Positions 11,505 through 25,300 of a stretch of 64,000 nt of DNA are shown one piece after another. The stretch's first letter is position 1. Every line of letters begins with the position of its first letter. The notes below the pieces were generated by a model. It saw only the letters and a program-made list of their open reading frames with translations. It searched no databases and was not told where the DNA came from. The translations under genes and the position numbers were made by a program. This stretch comes from Ptiloglossa arizonensis (taxonomy: Eukaryota; Arthropoda; Insecta; Hymenoptera; Colletidae): the NCBI RefSeq assembly GCF_051014685.1, contig NW_027479286.1:1-64000 (forward strand), in the 5' to 3' direction.

Positions 11505-12948
11505 CTCCCATATCTCGCGAACGGATTGACCTAACCCAAAAATTCCTGTTGCGTCTGAAAGTAGAAACTCGCCCGATTACAACGGTATGTGTATTTTTTC
11601 CCTAGCCCATTCTGGTTAAGCGTTTGGAGCAGCAGAATTGCGAAAAATTTTATGCCTTCTCAACCATTTCTTGGCTTCAAACTCCCATATCTCGCGAGCG
11701 GATTGACCAAACCCAAAAATTCCTGATGATTGTGAAAGTAGAAACTCTCCCGATTACAACGGTATGTGTATTTTTTCCCTAGCCCATTCTGGTTAAGCGT
11801 TTGGAGCAGCAGAATTGCGAAAAATTTGTTGTCTTCTCAACCATTTCTTAACTTCAAAGTCCCATATCTCGCGAACGGATTGACCAAACCCAAAAATTCC
11901 TGCTGCGTCTGAAAGTAGAAGCTCTCCCGATTACAACGGTATGCGTATTTTTCCCCTAGGGCATTCTGGATAAGCGATTGGAGCAGCAGAAGTGCGCAAA
12001 ATTTGTTGTCTTCTCAACCATTTCTTAGCTTCAAACTCTCATATCGCGCGAACGGATTGATCTAACCCAAATATTACTATTGAATTTGAAAGTAGAAACT
12101 CGCCCGATTACAACGGCATGTGTATTTTTTCCCTAGGCCATTCTGGTTATGCGTTTGGAGCAGCAGAATTGCGAAAAATATTTTGCCTTCTCAACTATTT
12201 CTTGGCTTCAACTCCCATATCTCGCGAACGGATTGACCTAACCCAAAAATTCCTGTTGCTTCTGAAAGTAGAAACTCGCCCGATTACAAAGGTATGCGTA
12301 TTTTTTCCCTAGGCCATTTTGGTTATGCGTTTGGAGCAGCAGAATTGCGAAAAATATTTTGCCTTCTCAACTATTTCTTGGCTTCAAACTCCCATATCTC
12401 GCGAACGGATTGACCTAACCCAAAAATTCCTATTGCATCTGAAAGTAGAAACTCGGCCGATTACAACGGTATGTGTATTTTTTCCCTAGGGCATTCTGGT
12501 TAAGCGTTTGGAGCAGCAGAATTGCGCAAAATTTTTTGCCTTCTCAACCATTTCTTGGCTTCAAACTCCCATATCTCGCGAACGGATTGACCTAACCCAA
12601 AAATTCCTGTTGCGTCTGAAGGTAGAAACTCGCCCGATAACAACGGTATGTGTATTTTTTCCCTAGCCCATTCTGGTTAAGCGTTTGGAACAGCAGAATT
12701 GTGAAAAATTTGTTGCCTTCTCAACCATTCCTTGGCTTCAAACTCCCATATCTCGCGAACGGATTGACCTAACCCAAAAATTCCTGTTGCGTCTGAAAGT
12801 AGAAACTCGCCCGATTACAACGGTATGTGTATTTTTTCCCTAGGCCATTCTGGTTAAGCGTTTGGAGCTGCAGAATTGCGAAAAATTTTTTGCCTTCTCA
12901 ACCATTTCTTGGCTTCAAACTCCCATATCTCGCGAACGGATTGACCTA
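11505..12948. repeat. 1.44 kb block duplicated from the window start
   Basis: Aligns with 1-1444 at offset 11504 (65 units minus one). Only scattered substitutions were seen, for example GATGATTG for GATGCTTG near 11714, ATTACTATTG for ATTCCTATTG near 12072, and GGAACAG for GGAGCAG near 12688. It carries the same AA-for-AAA deletion at 12210. It ends where CCAACAATTC replaces CCAAAAATTC. Confidence 0.8.
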
Positions 12949-14207
12949 TCCCAACAATTCCTGTTGCTTGTGAAAGTAGAAACTCTCCCGATTACAACGG
13001 TATGTGTATTTTTCCCCTAGCCCATTCTGGTTAAGCGTTTGGAGCAGCAGAATTGCGAAAAATTTGTTGTCTTCTCAACCATTTCTTAGCTTCAAAGTCC
13101 CATATCTCGCGAACGGATTGACCAAACCCAAAAATTCCTGCTGCGTCTGAAAGTAGAAACTCGCCCGATTACAACGGTGTGCGTATTTTTTCCCTAGGCC
13201 ATTCTGGTTAAGCGTTTGGAGAAGCAGAATTGCGAAAAATTTGTTGTCTTCTCAACCATTTCTTAGCTTCAAACTCTCATATCGCGCGAACGGATTGATC
13301 TAACCCAAAAATTCCTATTGAATTTGAAGGTAGAAACTCGCCCGATTACAACGGTATGTGTATTTTTTCCCTAGGCCATTCTGGTTAATCGGTTGGAGCA
13401 GCAGAATTGCGAAAAATTTTTTGCCTTCTCAACCATTCCTTGGCTTCAAACTCCCATATCTCGCGAACGGATTGACCTAACCCAAAAATTCCTGTTGCGT
13501 CTGAAAGTAGAAACTCGCCCGATTACAACGGTATGTGTATTTTTTCCCTAGGCCATTCTGGTTAAGCGTTTGGAGCAGCAGAATTGCGAAAAATTATTTG
13601 CCTTCTCAACCATTTCTTGGCTTCAAACTCCCATATCTCGCGAACGGATTGACCTAACCCAAAAATTCCTGTTGCGTCTGAAAGTAGAAACTCGCCCGAT
13701 TACAACGGCATGTGTATTTTTTCCCTAGACCATTCTGGTTAAGCGTTTGGAGCAGCAGAATTGCGAAAAATTTGTTGTCTTCTCAACCATTTCTTACCTT
13801 CAAAGTCCCATATCTCGCGAACCGATTGACCAAACCCAAAAATTCCTTCTGTGTCTGAAAGCAGAAACTCGCCCGATTACAACGGTATGTGCATTTTTCC
13901 CCTAGGGCATCCTGGTTAAGCGATTGGAGCAGCAGAAGTGCGAAAAATTTGTTGTCTTCTCAACCATTTCTTAGCTTCAAAGTCCCATATCTCGCGAATG
14001 GATTGACCAAACCCAAAAATTCCTGCTGCGTCTGAAAGTAGAAACTCGCCCGATTACAACGGTGTGCGTATTTTTTCCCTAGGCCATTCTGGTTAAGCGC
14101 TTGGAGAAGCAGAATTGCGAAAAATTTGTTGTCTTCTCAACCATTTCTTAGCTTCAAAGTCCCATATCTCGCGAACCGATTGACCAAACCCAAAAATTCC
14201 TTCTGTG
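11877..14207. repeat. 14-monomer HOR, copy 1
   Basis: Matches 14354-16507 in two segments: up to about 12475 at offset 2477 (14 units), and from about 12661 at offset 2300 (13 units). Copy 2 therefore lost exactly one monomer. Shared rare markers are GGTTAATCGG near 13384/15684, AAAATTATTTGCC near 13592/15892 and TAGACCATTC near 13726/16026. Confidence 0.8.
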
Positions 14208-14350
14208 TCTGAAAGCAGAAACTCGCCCGATTACAACGGTATGTGCATTTTTCCCCTAGGGCATCCTGGTTAAGCGATTGGAGCAGCAGAAGTGCGAAAA
14301 ATTTGTTGTCTTCTCAACCATTTCTTAGCTTCAAAGTCCCATATCTCGCG
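13840..14350. repeat. Local 2-monomer (354 bp) duplication
   Basis: The monomer with TCTGTGTCTGAAAGCAG, TATGTGCATTTT and GGGCATCCTGG occurs near 13847 and again 354 bp downstream near 14201, with a GCTGCG/GTGTGCG monomer between. The duplicated dimer lies within the 14-monomer HOR. Confidence 0.75.
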
Positions 14351-14353
14351 AAT

Positions 14354-16507
14354 GGATTGACCAAACCCAAAAATTCCTGCTGCGTCTGAAAGTAGAAGCT
14401 CTCCCGATTACAACGGTATGCGTATTTTTCCCCTAGGGCATTCTGGATAAGCGATTGGAGCAGCAGAAGTGCGCAAAATTTGTTGTCTTCTCAACCATTT
14501 CTTAGCTTCAAACTCTCATATCGCGCGAACGGATTGATCTAACCCAAATATTACTATTGAATTTGAAAGTAGAAACTCGCCCGATTACAACGGCATGTGT
14601 ATTTTTTCCCTAGGCCATTCTGGTTATGCGTTTGGAGCAGCAGAATTGCGAAAAATATTTTGCCTTCTCAACTATTTCTTGGCTTCAACTCCCATATCTC
14701 GCGAACGGATTGACCTAACCCAAAAATTCCTGTTGCTTCTGAAAGTAGAAACTCGCCCGATTACAAAGGTATGCGTATTTTTTCCCTAGGCCATTTTGGT
14801 TATGCGTTTGGAGCAGCAGAATTGCGAAAAATATTTTGCCTTCTCAACTATTTCTTGGCTTCAAACTCCCATATCTCGCGAACGGATTGACCTAACCCAA
14901 AAATTCCTATTGCATCTGAAAGTAGAAACTCGGCCGATTACAACGGTATGTGTATTTTTTCCCTAGCCCATTCTGGTTAAGCGTTTGGAACAGCAGAATT
15001 GTGAAAAATTTGTTGCCTTCTCAACCATTCCTTGGCTTCAAACTCCCATATCTCGCGAACGGATTGACCTAACCCAAAAATTCCTGTTGCGTCTGAAAGT
15101 AGAAACTCGCCCGATTACAACGGTATGTGTATTTTTTCCCTAGGCCATTCTGGTTAAGCGTTTGGAGCTGCAGAATTGCGAAAAATTTTTTGCCTTCTCA
15201 ACCATTTCTTGGCTTCAAACTCCCATATCTCGCGAACGGATTGACCTATCCCAACAATTCCTGTTGCTTGTGAAAGTAGAAACTCTCCCGATTACAACGG
15301 TATGTGTATTTTTCCCCTAGCCCATTCTGGTTAAGCGTTTGGAGCAGCAGAATTGCGAAAAATTTGTTGTCTTCTCAACCATTTCTTAGCTTCAAAGTCC
15401 CATATCTCGCGAACGGATTGACCAAACCCAAAAATTCCTGCTGCGTCTGAAAGTAGAAACTCGCCCGATTACAACGGTGTGCGTATTTTTTCCCTAGGCC
15501 ATTCTGGTTAAGCGTTTGGAGAAGCAGAATTGCGAAAAATTTGTTGTCTTCTCAACCATTTCTTAGCTTCAAACTCTCATATCGCGCGAACGGATTGATC
15601 TAACCCAAAAATTCCTATTGAATTTGAAGGTAGAAACTCGCCCGATTACAACGGTATGTGTATTTTTTCCCTAGGCCATTCTGGTTAATCGGTTGGAGCA
15701 GCAGAATTGCGAAAAATTTTTTGCCTTCTCAACCATTCCTTGGCTTCAAACTCCCATATCTCGCGAACGGATTGACCTAACCCAAAAATTCCTGTTGCGT
15801 CTGAAAGTAGAAACTCGCCCGATTACAACGGTATGTGTATTTTTTCCCTAGGCCATTCTGGTTAAGCGTTTGGAGCAGCAGAATTGCGAAAAATTATTTG
15901 CCTTCTCAACCATTTCTTGGCTTCAAACTCCCATATCTCGCGAACGGATTGACCTAACCCAAAAATTCCTGTTGCGTCTGAAAGTAGAAACTCGCCCGAT
16001 TACAACGGCATGTGTATTTTTTCCCTAGACCATTCTGGTTAAGCGTTTGGAGCAGCAGAATTGCGAAAAATTTGTTGTCTTCTCAACCATTTCTTACCTT
16101 CAAAGTCCCATATCTCGCGAACCGATTGACCAAACCCAAAAATTCCTTCTGTGTCTGAAAGCAGAAACTCGCCCGATTACAACGGTATGTGCATTTTTCC
16201 CCTAGGGCATCCTGGTTAAGCGATTGGAGCAGCAGAAGTGCGAAAAATTTGTTGTCTTCTCAACCATTTCTTAGCTTCAAAGTCCCATATCTCGCGAATG
16301 GATTGACCAAACCCAAAAATTCCTGCTGCGTCTGAAAGTAGAAACTCGCCCGATTACAACGGTGTGCGTATTTTTTCCCTAGGCCATTCTGGTTAAGCGC
16401 TTGGAGAAGCAGAATTGCGAAAAATTTGTTGTCTTCTCAACCATTTCTTAGCTTCAAAGTCCCATATCTCGCGAACCGATTGACCAAACCCAAAAATTCC
16501 TTCTGCG
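14354..16507. repeat. 14-monomer HOR, copy 2, one monomer shorter
   Basis: Second copy of 11877-14207, lacking one monomer near 14955-14961, where TAGCCC follows directly after a CGGCCG monomer. It ends near 16500, where TCTGTGTCTGAAAGCAG is replaced by TCTGCGTCTGAAAGTAG. Confidence 0.8.
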
Positions 16508-18059
16508 TCTGAAAGTAGAAACTCTCCCGATTACTACGGTATGTGTATTTTTTCCCTAGCCCATTCTGGTTAAGCGTTTGGAGCAGCAGAATTGCGAAAA
16601 ATTTGTTGTCTTCTCAAACATTTCTTAGCTTCAAAGTCCCATATCTCGCGAACGGATTGACCGAACCCAAAAATTCCTATTGTAACTGAAAGTAGAAACT
16701 CGCCCGATTACAACGGTATGTGTATTTTTTCCCTAGCCCTTTCTGGTTAAGCGTTTGGAGCAGCAGAATTGCGAAAAATTGGTTGTCTTCTCAACCATTT
16801 CTTGGCTTCAAACTTCCATACCTCGCGAACGGATTGACCTAACCCAAAAATTCCTATTGCATCTAAAAGTAGAAACTCGCTCGATTACAACGGTACGTGT
16901 ATTTTTCCCCAAGGCCATTCTGGTTAAGCGTTTGGATCAGCAGAATTGCGAAAAATTTTATGCCTTCTCAACCATTTCTTGGCTTCAAACTCCCATATCT
17001 CGCGAACGGATTGACCAAACCCAAAAATTCCTGATGCTTGTGAAAGTAGAATCTCTCCCGATCACAACGGTATGTGTATTTTTTCCCTAGCCCATTCTGG
17101 TTATGCGTTTGGAGCAGCAGAATTGCGAAAAATTTGTTGTCTTCTCAACCATTTCTTAGCTTCAAAGTCCCATACCTCGCGAACGGATTGACCAAACCCA
17201 AAAATTCCTGTTGCGTCTGAAAGTAGAAACTCTCCCGATTACAAAGGTATGTGTACTTTTTCCCTTGCCCATTCTGGTTAAGCGTTTGGAGCAGCAGAAT
17301 TGCGGAAAATTTGTTGTCTTCTCAACCATTTCTTAGCTTCAAGGACCCACATCTCGCGAACGGATTGACCAAACCCAAAAATTCCTGCTGCGTCTGAAAG
17401 TAAAAACTCGCCCGATTACAACGGTATGCGTATTTTTTCCCTAGGCCATTCTGGTTATCCGTTTGGAGCAGCAGAATTGCGAAAAATATTTTGCCTTCTC
17501 AAACATTCCTTGGCTTCAAACTCCCATATCTCGCGAACGGATTGACCTAACCCAAAAATTCCTGTTGCGTCTGAAAGTAGAAAATCGATCGATTACAGCG
17601 GTATGTGTATTTTTTCCCTAGGCCATTCTGGTTAAGCGTGTGGAGCAGCAGAATTGCGAAAAATTTGTTGTCTTCTCAACCATTTCTTAGCTTCAAAGTC
17701 CCATATCTCGCGAACCGATTGACCAAACCCAAAAATTCCTTCTGCGTCTGAAAGCAGAAGCTCGCCCGATTACAACGGTATGTGTATTTTTCCCCTAGGG
17801 CATTCTGGTTAAGCGATTGGAGCAGCAGAAGTGCGAAAAATTTGTTGTCTTCTCAACCATTTCTTAGCTTCAAACTCTCATATCGCGCGAACGGATTGAT
17901 CTAAACCAAAAATTCCTATTGAATTTGAAGGTAGAAACTCGCCCGATTACAACGGTATGTGTATTTTTTCCCTAGGCCATTCTGGTTAAGCGTTTGGAGC
18001 TGCAGAATTGCGAAAAATTTCTTGCCTTCTCAACCATTTCTTGACTTCAAAGTCCCATA

Positions 18060-18960
18060 TCTCGCGAACGGATTGACCGAACACAAAAATTCCTATTGCA
18101 TCTAAAAGTAGAAACTCGCCCGATTACAACGGTACGTGTATTTTTCCCCTAGGCCATTCTGGTTAAGCGTTTGGATCAGCAGAATTGCGAAAAATTTTAT
18201 GCCTTCTCAACCATTTCTTGGCTTCAATCTCCCATACCTCGCGAGCGGATTGACCAAACCCAAAAATTCCTGATGCTTGTGAAAGTAGAAACTCTCCCGA
18301 TTACAACGGTATGTGTATTTTTTCCCTAGCCCATTCTCGTTAAGCGTTTGGAGCAGCAGAATTGCGAAAAATTTGTTGACTTGTCAACCATATCTTAGCT
18401 TCAAAGTCCCATATCTCGCGAACGGATTGACCGAACCCAAAAATTCCTATTGTAACTGAAAGTAGAAACTCGCCCGATTACAACGGTATGCGTATTTTTC
18501 CCTAGGCCATTCTGGTTATGCGTTTGGAGCAGCAGAATTGCGAAAAATATTTTGCCTTCTCAACCATTTCTTGGTTTCAAACTCCCATATCTCGCGAACG
18601 GATTGACCTAACCCAAAAATTCCTGTTGCGTCTGAAAGTAGAAAATCGCCCGATTACAGCGGTATGTGTATTTTTTCCCTAGGGCATTCTCGTTAAAGGT
18701 GTGGAGCAGCAGAATTGCGAAAAATTTGTTGTCTTCTCAACCATTTCTTAGCTTCAAAGTCCCATATCTCGCGAACGGATTGACCAAACACAAAAATTCC
18801 TGCTGCGTCTGAAAGTAGAAACTCGCCCGATTACAACGGTGTGCTTTTTTTTCCCCTAGGCCATTCTGGTTAAGCGTTTGGAGCAGCAGAATTGCGAAAA
18901 ATTTGTTGTCTTCTCAACCACTTCTTAGCTTCAAAGTCCCATATCTCGCGAACCGATTGA
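18060..18960. repeat. 19-monomer-spaced block, copy 1
   Basis: Resembles 21420-22320 at offset 3360 bp (19 units minus three one-base deletions). Shared variants are CATTCTCGTTAAG, TTGTTGACTTGTC, a shortened CGTATTTTTCCCTAGG near 18495/21855, TTACAGCGG and GTGTGCTTTTTT. Copies differ at several bases, so the duplication is older than the zone 1 pair. Confidence 0.7.
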
Positions 18961-19610
18961 CCAAACCCAAAAATTCCTTCTGCGTCTGAAAGTAGAAACT
19001 CGCCCGATTACAAAGATATGTGTATTTATTCCATAGGCCATTCTGGTTAAGCGTTTGGAGCAGCAGAATTGCGAAAAATTTTTTGCCCTCTCAACCATTC
19101 CTTGGCTTCAAACTCCCATATCTCGCGAACGGATTGACCTAACCCAAAAATTCCTGTTGCGTCTGAAAGTAGAAACTCGCCCGATTACAACGGTATGTGT
19201 ATCTTTTCCCTAGGCCATTCTGGTTAAGCGTTTGGAGCTGCAGAATTGCGAAAAATTTCTTGCCTTCTCAACCATTTCTTGGCTTCAAACTCTCATATCT
19301 CGCGAACGGATAGACCTAACCCAAAAATTCCTGTTGCGTCTGAAAGTAGAAACTCGCCCGATTACAACGGTATGTGTATTTTTTCCCTAGGCCATTCTGG
19401 TTAAGCGTTTGGAGCAGCAGAAGTGCGAAAAATTTGTTGTCTTCTCAACTATTTCTTAGTTTCAAACTCCCATATCTCGCGAACGGATTGACCTAACTCA
19501 AAAATTCCTATTGCATCCGAAAGTAGAAACTCGCCCGATTACAACGGTACGTGTATTTTTTCCCTAGCCCATTCTGGTTAAGCGTTTGGAGCAGCAGAAT
19601 TGCGGAAAAT

Positions 19611-19620
19611 TTGTGTCTAC
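19611..19620. other. One-base deletion allele TTTGTGTCT
   Basis: One T is missing from TTTGTTGTCT. The same allele with the same GCGGAAAA prefix recurs near 23324 and 26331, showing that three separated monomers share one ancestor in zone 2. Confidence 0.8.
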
Positions 19621-21419
19621 TCAACCATTTCTTAGCTTCAAAGACCCATATCTCGCGAACGGATTGACCAAACCCAAAAATTCCTGCTGCGTCTGAAAGT
19701 AGAAACTCGCCCGATTACAACGGTATGCGTATTTTTCCCCTAGGCCATTCTGGTTATGCGTTTGGAGCAGCAGAATTGCGAAAAATATTTTGCCTTCTCA
19801 ACCATTTCTTGGTTTCAAACTCCCATATCTCGCGAACGGATTGACCTAACCCAAAAATTCCTTTTGCGTCTGAAAGTAGAAAATCGCCGGATTACAGCGG
19901 TATGTGTATTTTTTCCCTAGGCCATTCTGGTTAAGCGTGTGGAGCAGCAGAATTGCGAAAAATTTGTTGTCTTCTCAACCATTTCTTAGCTTCAAAGTCC
20001 CATATCTCGCGAACGGATTGACCAAACACAAAAATTCCTGCTGCGTCTGAAAGTAGAAACTCGCCCGATTACAACGGTGTGCTTTTTTTTCCCTAGGCCA
20101 TTCTGGTTAAGCGTTTGGAGCAGCAGAATTGCGAAAAATTTGTTGTCTTCTCAACCACTTCTTAGCTTCAAAGTCCCGTATCTCGCGAACCGATTGACCA
20201 AACCCAAAAATTCCTTCTGCGTCTGAAAGCAGAAGCTGGCCCGATTACAACGGTATGTGTATTTTTCCCCTTGGGCATTCTGGTTAAGCGATTGGAGCAG
20301 CAGAAGTGCGAAAAATTTGTTGTCTTCTCAACCATTTCTTAGCTTCAAACTCTCATATCGCGCGAACGGATTGATCTAACCCAAAAATTCCTATTGAATT
20401 TGAAGGTAGAAACTCGCCCGATTACAACGGTATGTGTATTTTTTCCCTAGGCCATTCTGGTTAAGCGTTTGGAGAAGCAGAATTGCGAAAAATTTGTTGT
20501 CTTCTCAACCATTTCTTAGCTTCAAAGTCCCATATCTCGCGAACCGATTGACCAAACCCAAAAATTCCTTCTGCGTCTGAAAGTAGAAACTCGCCCGATT
20601 ACAAAAATATGTGTATTTTTTCCATAGGCCATTCTGGTTAAGCGTTTGGAGCAGCAGAATTGCGAAAAATTTTTTGCCTTATCAACCATTCCTTGGCTTC
20701 AAACTCCCATATCTCGCGAACGGATTGACCTAACCCAAAAATTCCTGTTGCGTCTGAAAGTAGAAACTCGCCCGATTACAACGGTATGTGTATTTTTTCC
20801 CTAGGCCATTCTGGTTAAGCGTTTGGAGCTGCAGAATTGCGAAAAATTTCTTGCCTTCTCAACCATTTCTTGGCTTCAAACTCTCATATCTCGCGAACGG
20901 ATAGACCTAACCCAAAAATTCCTGTTGCGTCTGAAAGTAGAAACTCGCCCGATTACAACGGTATTTGTATTTTTTCCCTAGGCCATTCTGGTTAAGCGTT
21001 TGGAGCAGCAGAAGTGCGAAAAATTTGTTGTCTTCTCAACTATTTGTTAGTTTCAAACTCCCATATCTCGCGAACGGATTGACCTAACTCAAAAATTCCT
21101 ATTGCATCCGAAAGTAGAAACTCGCCCGATTACAACGGTACGTGTATTTTTCCCCTAGGCCATTCTGGTTAAGCGTTTGGATCAGCAGAATTGCAAAAAA
21201 TTTTATGCCTTCTCAACCATTTCTTGGCTTCAAACTCCCATATCTCGCGAGCGGATTGACCAAACCCAAAAATTCCTGATGCTTGTGAAAGTAGAAACTC
21301 TCCCGATTACAACAGTATGTGTATTTTTTCCCTAGCCCATTCTGGTTAAGCGTTTGGAGCAGCAGAATTGCGAAAAATTTGTTGTCTTGTCAACCATATC
21401 TTAGCTTCAAAGTCCCATA

Positions 21420-22320
21420 TCTCGCGAACGGATTGACCGAACACGAAAATTCCTATTGCATCTAAAAGTAGAAACTCGCCCGATTACAACGGTACGTGTA
21501 TTTTTCCCCTAGGCCATTCTGGTTAAGCGTTTGGATCAGCAGAATTGCGAAAAATTTTATGCCTTCTCAACCATTTCTTGGCTTCAAACTCCCATATCTC
21601 GCGAGCGGATTGACCAAACCCAAAAATTCCTGATGCTTGTGAAAGTAGAAACTCTCCCGATTACAACGGTATGTGTATTTTTTCCCTAGCCCATTCTCGT
21701 TAAGCGTTTGGAGAAGCAGAATTGCGAAAAATTTGTTGACTTGTCAACCATATCTTAGCTTCAAGGTCCCATATCTCGCGAACGGATTGACCGAACCCAA
21801 AAATTCCTATTGTAACTGAAAGTAGAAACTCGCCCGATTACAACGGTATGCGTATTTTTCCCTAGGCCATTCTGGTTATGCGTTTGGAGCAGCAGAATTG
21901 CGAAAAATATTTTGCCTTCTCAACCATTTCTTGGTTTCAAACTCCCATATCTCCCGAACTGATTGACCTAACCCAAAAATTCCTGTTGCGTCTGAAAGTA
22001 GAAAATCGCCCGATTACAGCGGTATGTGTATTTTTTCCCTAGGCCATTCTGGTTAAGCGTGTGGAGCAGCAGAATTGCGAAAAATTTGTTGTCTTCTCAA
22101 CCATTTCTTAGCTTCAAAGTCCCATATCTCGCGAACGGATTGACCAAACACAAAAATTCCTGCTGCGTCTGAAAGTAGAAACTCGCCCGATTACAACGGT
22201 GTGCTTTTTTTTTCCCTAGGCCATTCTGGTTAAGCGTTTGGAGCAGCAGAATTGCGAAAAATTTGTTGTCTTCTCAACCACTTCTTAGCTTCAAAGTCCC
22301 ATATCTCGCGAACCGATTGA
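21420..22320. repeat. 19-monomer-spaced block, copy 2
   Basis: Counterpart of 18060-18960. It differs for example by GGAGAAGCAG near 21712, CTCCCGAACTG near 21952 and one more T in the GTGTGC-T run. Confidence 0.7.
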
Positions 22321-25300
22321 CCAAACCCAAAAATTCCTTCTGCGTCTGAAAGCAGAAGCTCGCCCGATTACAACGGTATGTGTATTTTTCCCCTAGGGCA
22401 TTCTGGTTAAGCGATTGGAGCAGCAGAAGTGCGAAAAATTTGTTGTCTTCTCAACCATTTCTTAGCTTCAAACTCTCATATCGCGCGAACGGATTGATCT
22501 AACCCAAAAATTCCTATTGAATTTGAAGGTAGAAACTCGCCCGATTACAACGGTATGTGTATTTTTTCCCTAGGCCATTCTGGTTAAGCGTTTGGAGCAG
22601 CAGAATTGCGAAAAATTTTTTGCCTTCTCAACCATTCCTTGGCTTCAAACTCCCATATCTCGCGAACGGATTGACCAAGCCCAACAATTCCTGCTGCGTC
22701 TGAAAGTAGAAACTCGCCCGATTACAACGGTGTGCGTATTTTTCCCTAGGCCATTCTGGTTAAGCGTTTGGAGAAGCAGAATTGCGAAAAATTTGTTGTC
22801 TTCTCAACCATTTCTTAGCTTCAAAGTCCCATATCTCGCGAACCGATTGACCAAACCCAAAAATTCCTTCTGCGTCTGAAAGTAGAAACTCGCCCGATTA
22901 CAAAGGTATGTGTATTTTTTCCATAGGCCATTCTGGTTAAGCGTTTGGAGCAGCAGAATTGCGAAAAATTTGTTGTCTTCTCAACCATTTCTTGGCTTCA
23001 AACTCTCATATCTCGCGAACGGATAGACCTAACCCAAAAATTCCTGTTGCGTCTGAAAGTAGAAACTCGCCCGATTACAACGGTATGTGTATTTTTTCCC
23101 TAGGCCATTCTGGTTAAGCGTTTGGAGCAGCAGAAGTGCGAAAAATTTGTTGTCTTCTCAACTATTTCTTAGTTTCAAACTCCCATATCTCGCGAACGGA
23201 TTGACCTAACTCAAAAATTCCTATTGCATCCGAAAGTAGAAACTCGCCCGATTACAACGGTACGTGTATTTTTTCCCTAGCCCATTCTGGTTAAGCGTTT
23301 GGAGCAGCAGAATTGCGGAAAATTTGTGTCTTCTCAACCATTTCTTAGCTTCAAAGACCCATATCTCGCGAACGGATTGACCAAACCCAAAAATTCCTGC
23401 TGCGTCTGAAAGTAGAAACTCGCCCGATTACAACGGTATGCGTATTTTTCCCCTAGGCCATTCTGGTTATGCGTTTGGAGCAGCAGAATTGCGAAAAATA
23501 TTTTGCCTTCTCAACCATTTCTTGGCTTCAAACTCCCATATCTCGCGAACGGATTGACCTAACCCAAAAATTCCTGTTGCGTCTGAAAGTAGAAAATCGC
23601 CGGATTACAGCGGTATGTGTATTTTTTCCCTAGGCCATTCTGGTTAAGCGTGTGGAGCAGCAGAATTGCGAAAAATTTGTTGTCTTCTCAACCACTTCTT
23701 AGCTTCAAAGTCCCATATCTCGCGAACCGATTGACCAAACCCAAAAATTCCTTCTGCGCCTGAAAGTAGAAACTCGCCCGATTACAAAGATATGTGTATT
23801 TTTTCCATAGGCCATTCTGGTTAAGCGTTTGGAGCAGCAGAATTGCGAAAAATTTTTTGCCCTCTCAACCATTCCTTGGCTTCAAACTCCCATATCTCGC
23901 GAACGGATTGACCTAACCCAAAAATTCCTGTTGCGTCTGAAAGTAGAAACTCGCCCGATTACAACGGTATGTGTATCTTTTCCCTAGGCCATTCTGGTTA
24001 AGCGTTTGGAGCTGCAGAATTGCGAAAAATTTCTTGCCTTCTCAACCATTTCTTGGCTTCAAACTCTCATATCTCGCGAACGGATAGACCTAACCCAAAA
24101 ATTCCTGTTGCGTCTGAAAGTAGAAACTCGCCCGATTACAACGGTATGTGTATTTTTTCCCTAGGCCATTCTGGTTAAGCGTTTGGAGCAGCAGAAGTGC
24201 GAAAAATTTGTTGTCTTCTCAACTATTTCTTAGTTTCAAACTCCCATATCTCGCGAACGGATTGACCTAACTCAAAAATTCCTATTGCATCCGAAAGTAG
24301 AAACTCGCCCGATTACAACGGTATGTGTATTTTTCCCCTAGGGCATTCTGGTTAAGCGATTGGAGCAGCAGAAGTGCGAAAAATTTGTTGTCTTCTCAAC
24401 CATTTCTTAGCTTCAAACTCTCATATCGCGCGAACGGATTGATCTAACCCAAAAATTCCTATTGAATTTGAAGGTAGAAACTCGCCCGATTACAACGGTA
24501 TGTGTATTTTTTCCCTAGGCCATTCTGGTTAAGCGTTTGGAGCAGCAGAATTGCGAAAAATTTTTTGCCTTCTCAACCATTCCTTGGCTTCAAACTCCCA
24601 TATCTCGCGAACGGATTGACCAAGCCCAACAATTCCTGCTGCGTCTGAAAGTAGAAACTCGCCCGATTACAACGGTGTGCGTATTTTTTCCCTAGGCCAT
24701 TCTGGTTAAGCGTTTGGAGAAGCAGAATTGCGAAAAATTTGTTGTCTTCTCAACCATTTCTTAGCTTCAAAGTCCCATATCTCGCGAACCGATTGACCAA
24801 ACCCAAAAATTCCTTCTGCGTCTGAAAGTAGAAACTCGCCCGATTACAAAGGTATGTGTATTTTTTCCATAGGCCATTCTGGTTAAGCGTTTGGAGCAGC
24901 AGAATTGCGAAAAATTTGTTGTCTTCTCAACCATTTCTTAGCTTCAAAGTCCCATATCTCGCGAACCGATTGACCAAACCCAAAAATTCCTTCTGCGTCT
25001 GAAAGTAGAAACTCGCCCGATTACAAAAATATGTGTATTTTTTCCATAGGCCATTCTGGTTAAGCGTTTGGAGCAGCAGAATTGCGAAAAATTTTTTGCC
25101 TTCTCAACCATTCCTTGGCTTCAAACTCCCATATCTCGCGAACGGATTGACCTAACCCAAAAATTCCTGTTGCGTCTGAAAGTAGAAACTCGCCCGATTA
25201 CAACGGTATGTGTATTTTTTCCCTAGGCCATTCTGGTTAAGCGTTTGGAGCAGCAGAAGTGCGAAAAATTTGTTGTCTTCTCAACTATTTGTTAGTTTCA

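Larger units (their letters stand above)
1..16458. repeat. Zone 1: long HORs of 12-20 monomers
   Basis: About 93 monomers. Recurrent types include an ATTGCAT/TACGTG/GGATCAG monomer nearly always followed by a GAGCGG/GATGCTTGTG monomer, a CTCTCATATCGCGCG/ATTGAATTTG monomer, and an ATTGTAACTG pair. Blocks recur at 3362, 3539, 2125, 11504, 2477 and 2300 bp, which are 19, 20, 12, 65, 14 and 13 monomers after single-base indels are allowed for. No gene is present. The interleaved repeats show several rounds of block duplication with internal loss or gain of whole monomers. Confidence 0.9.
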
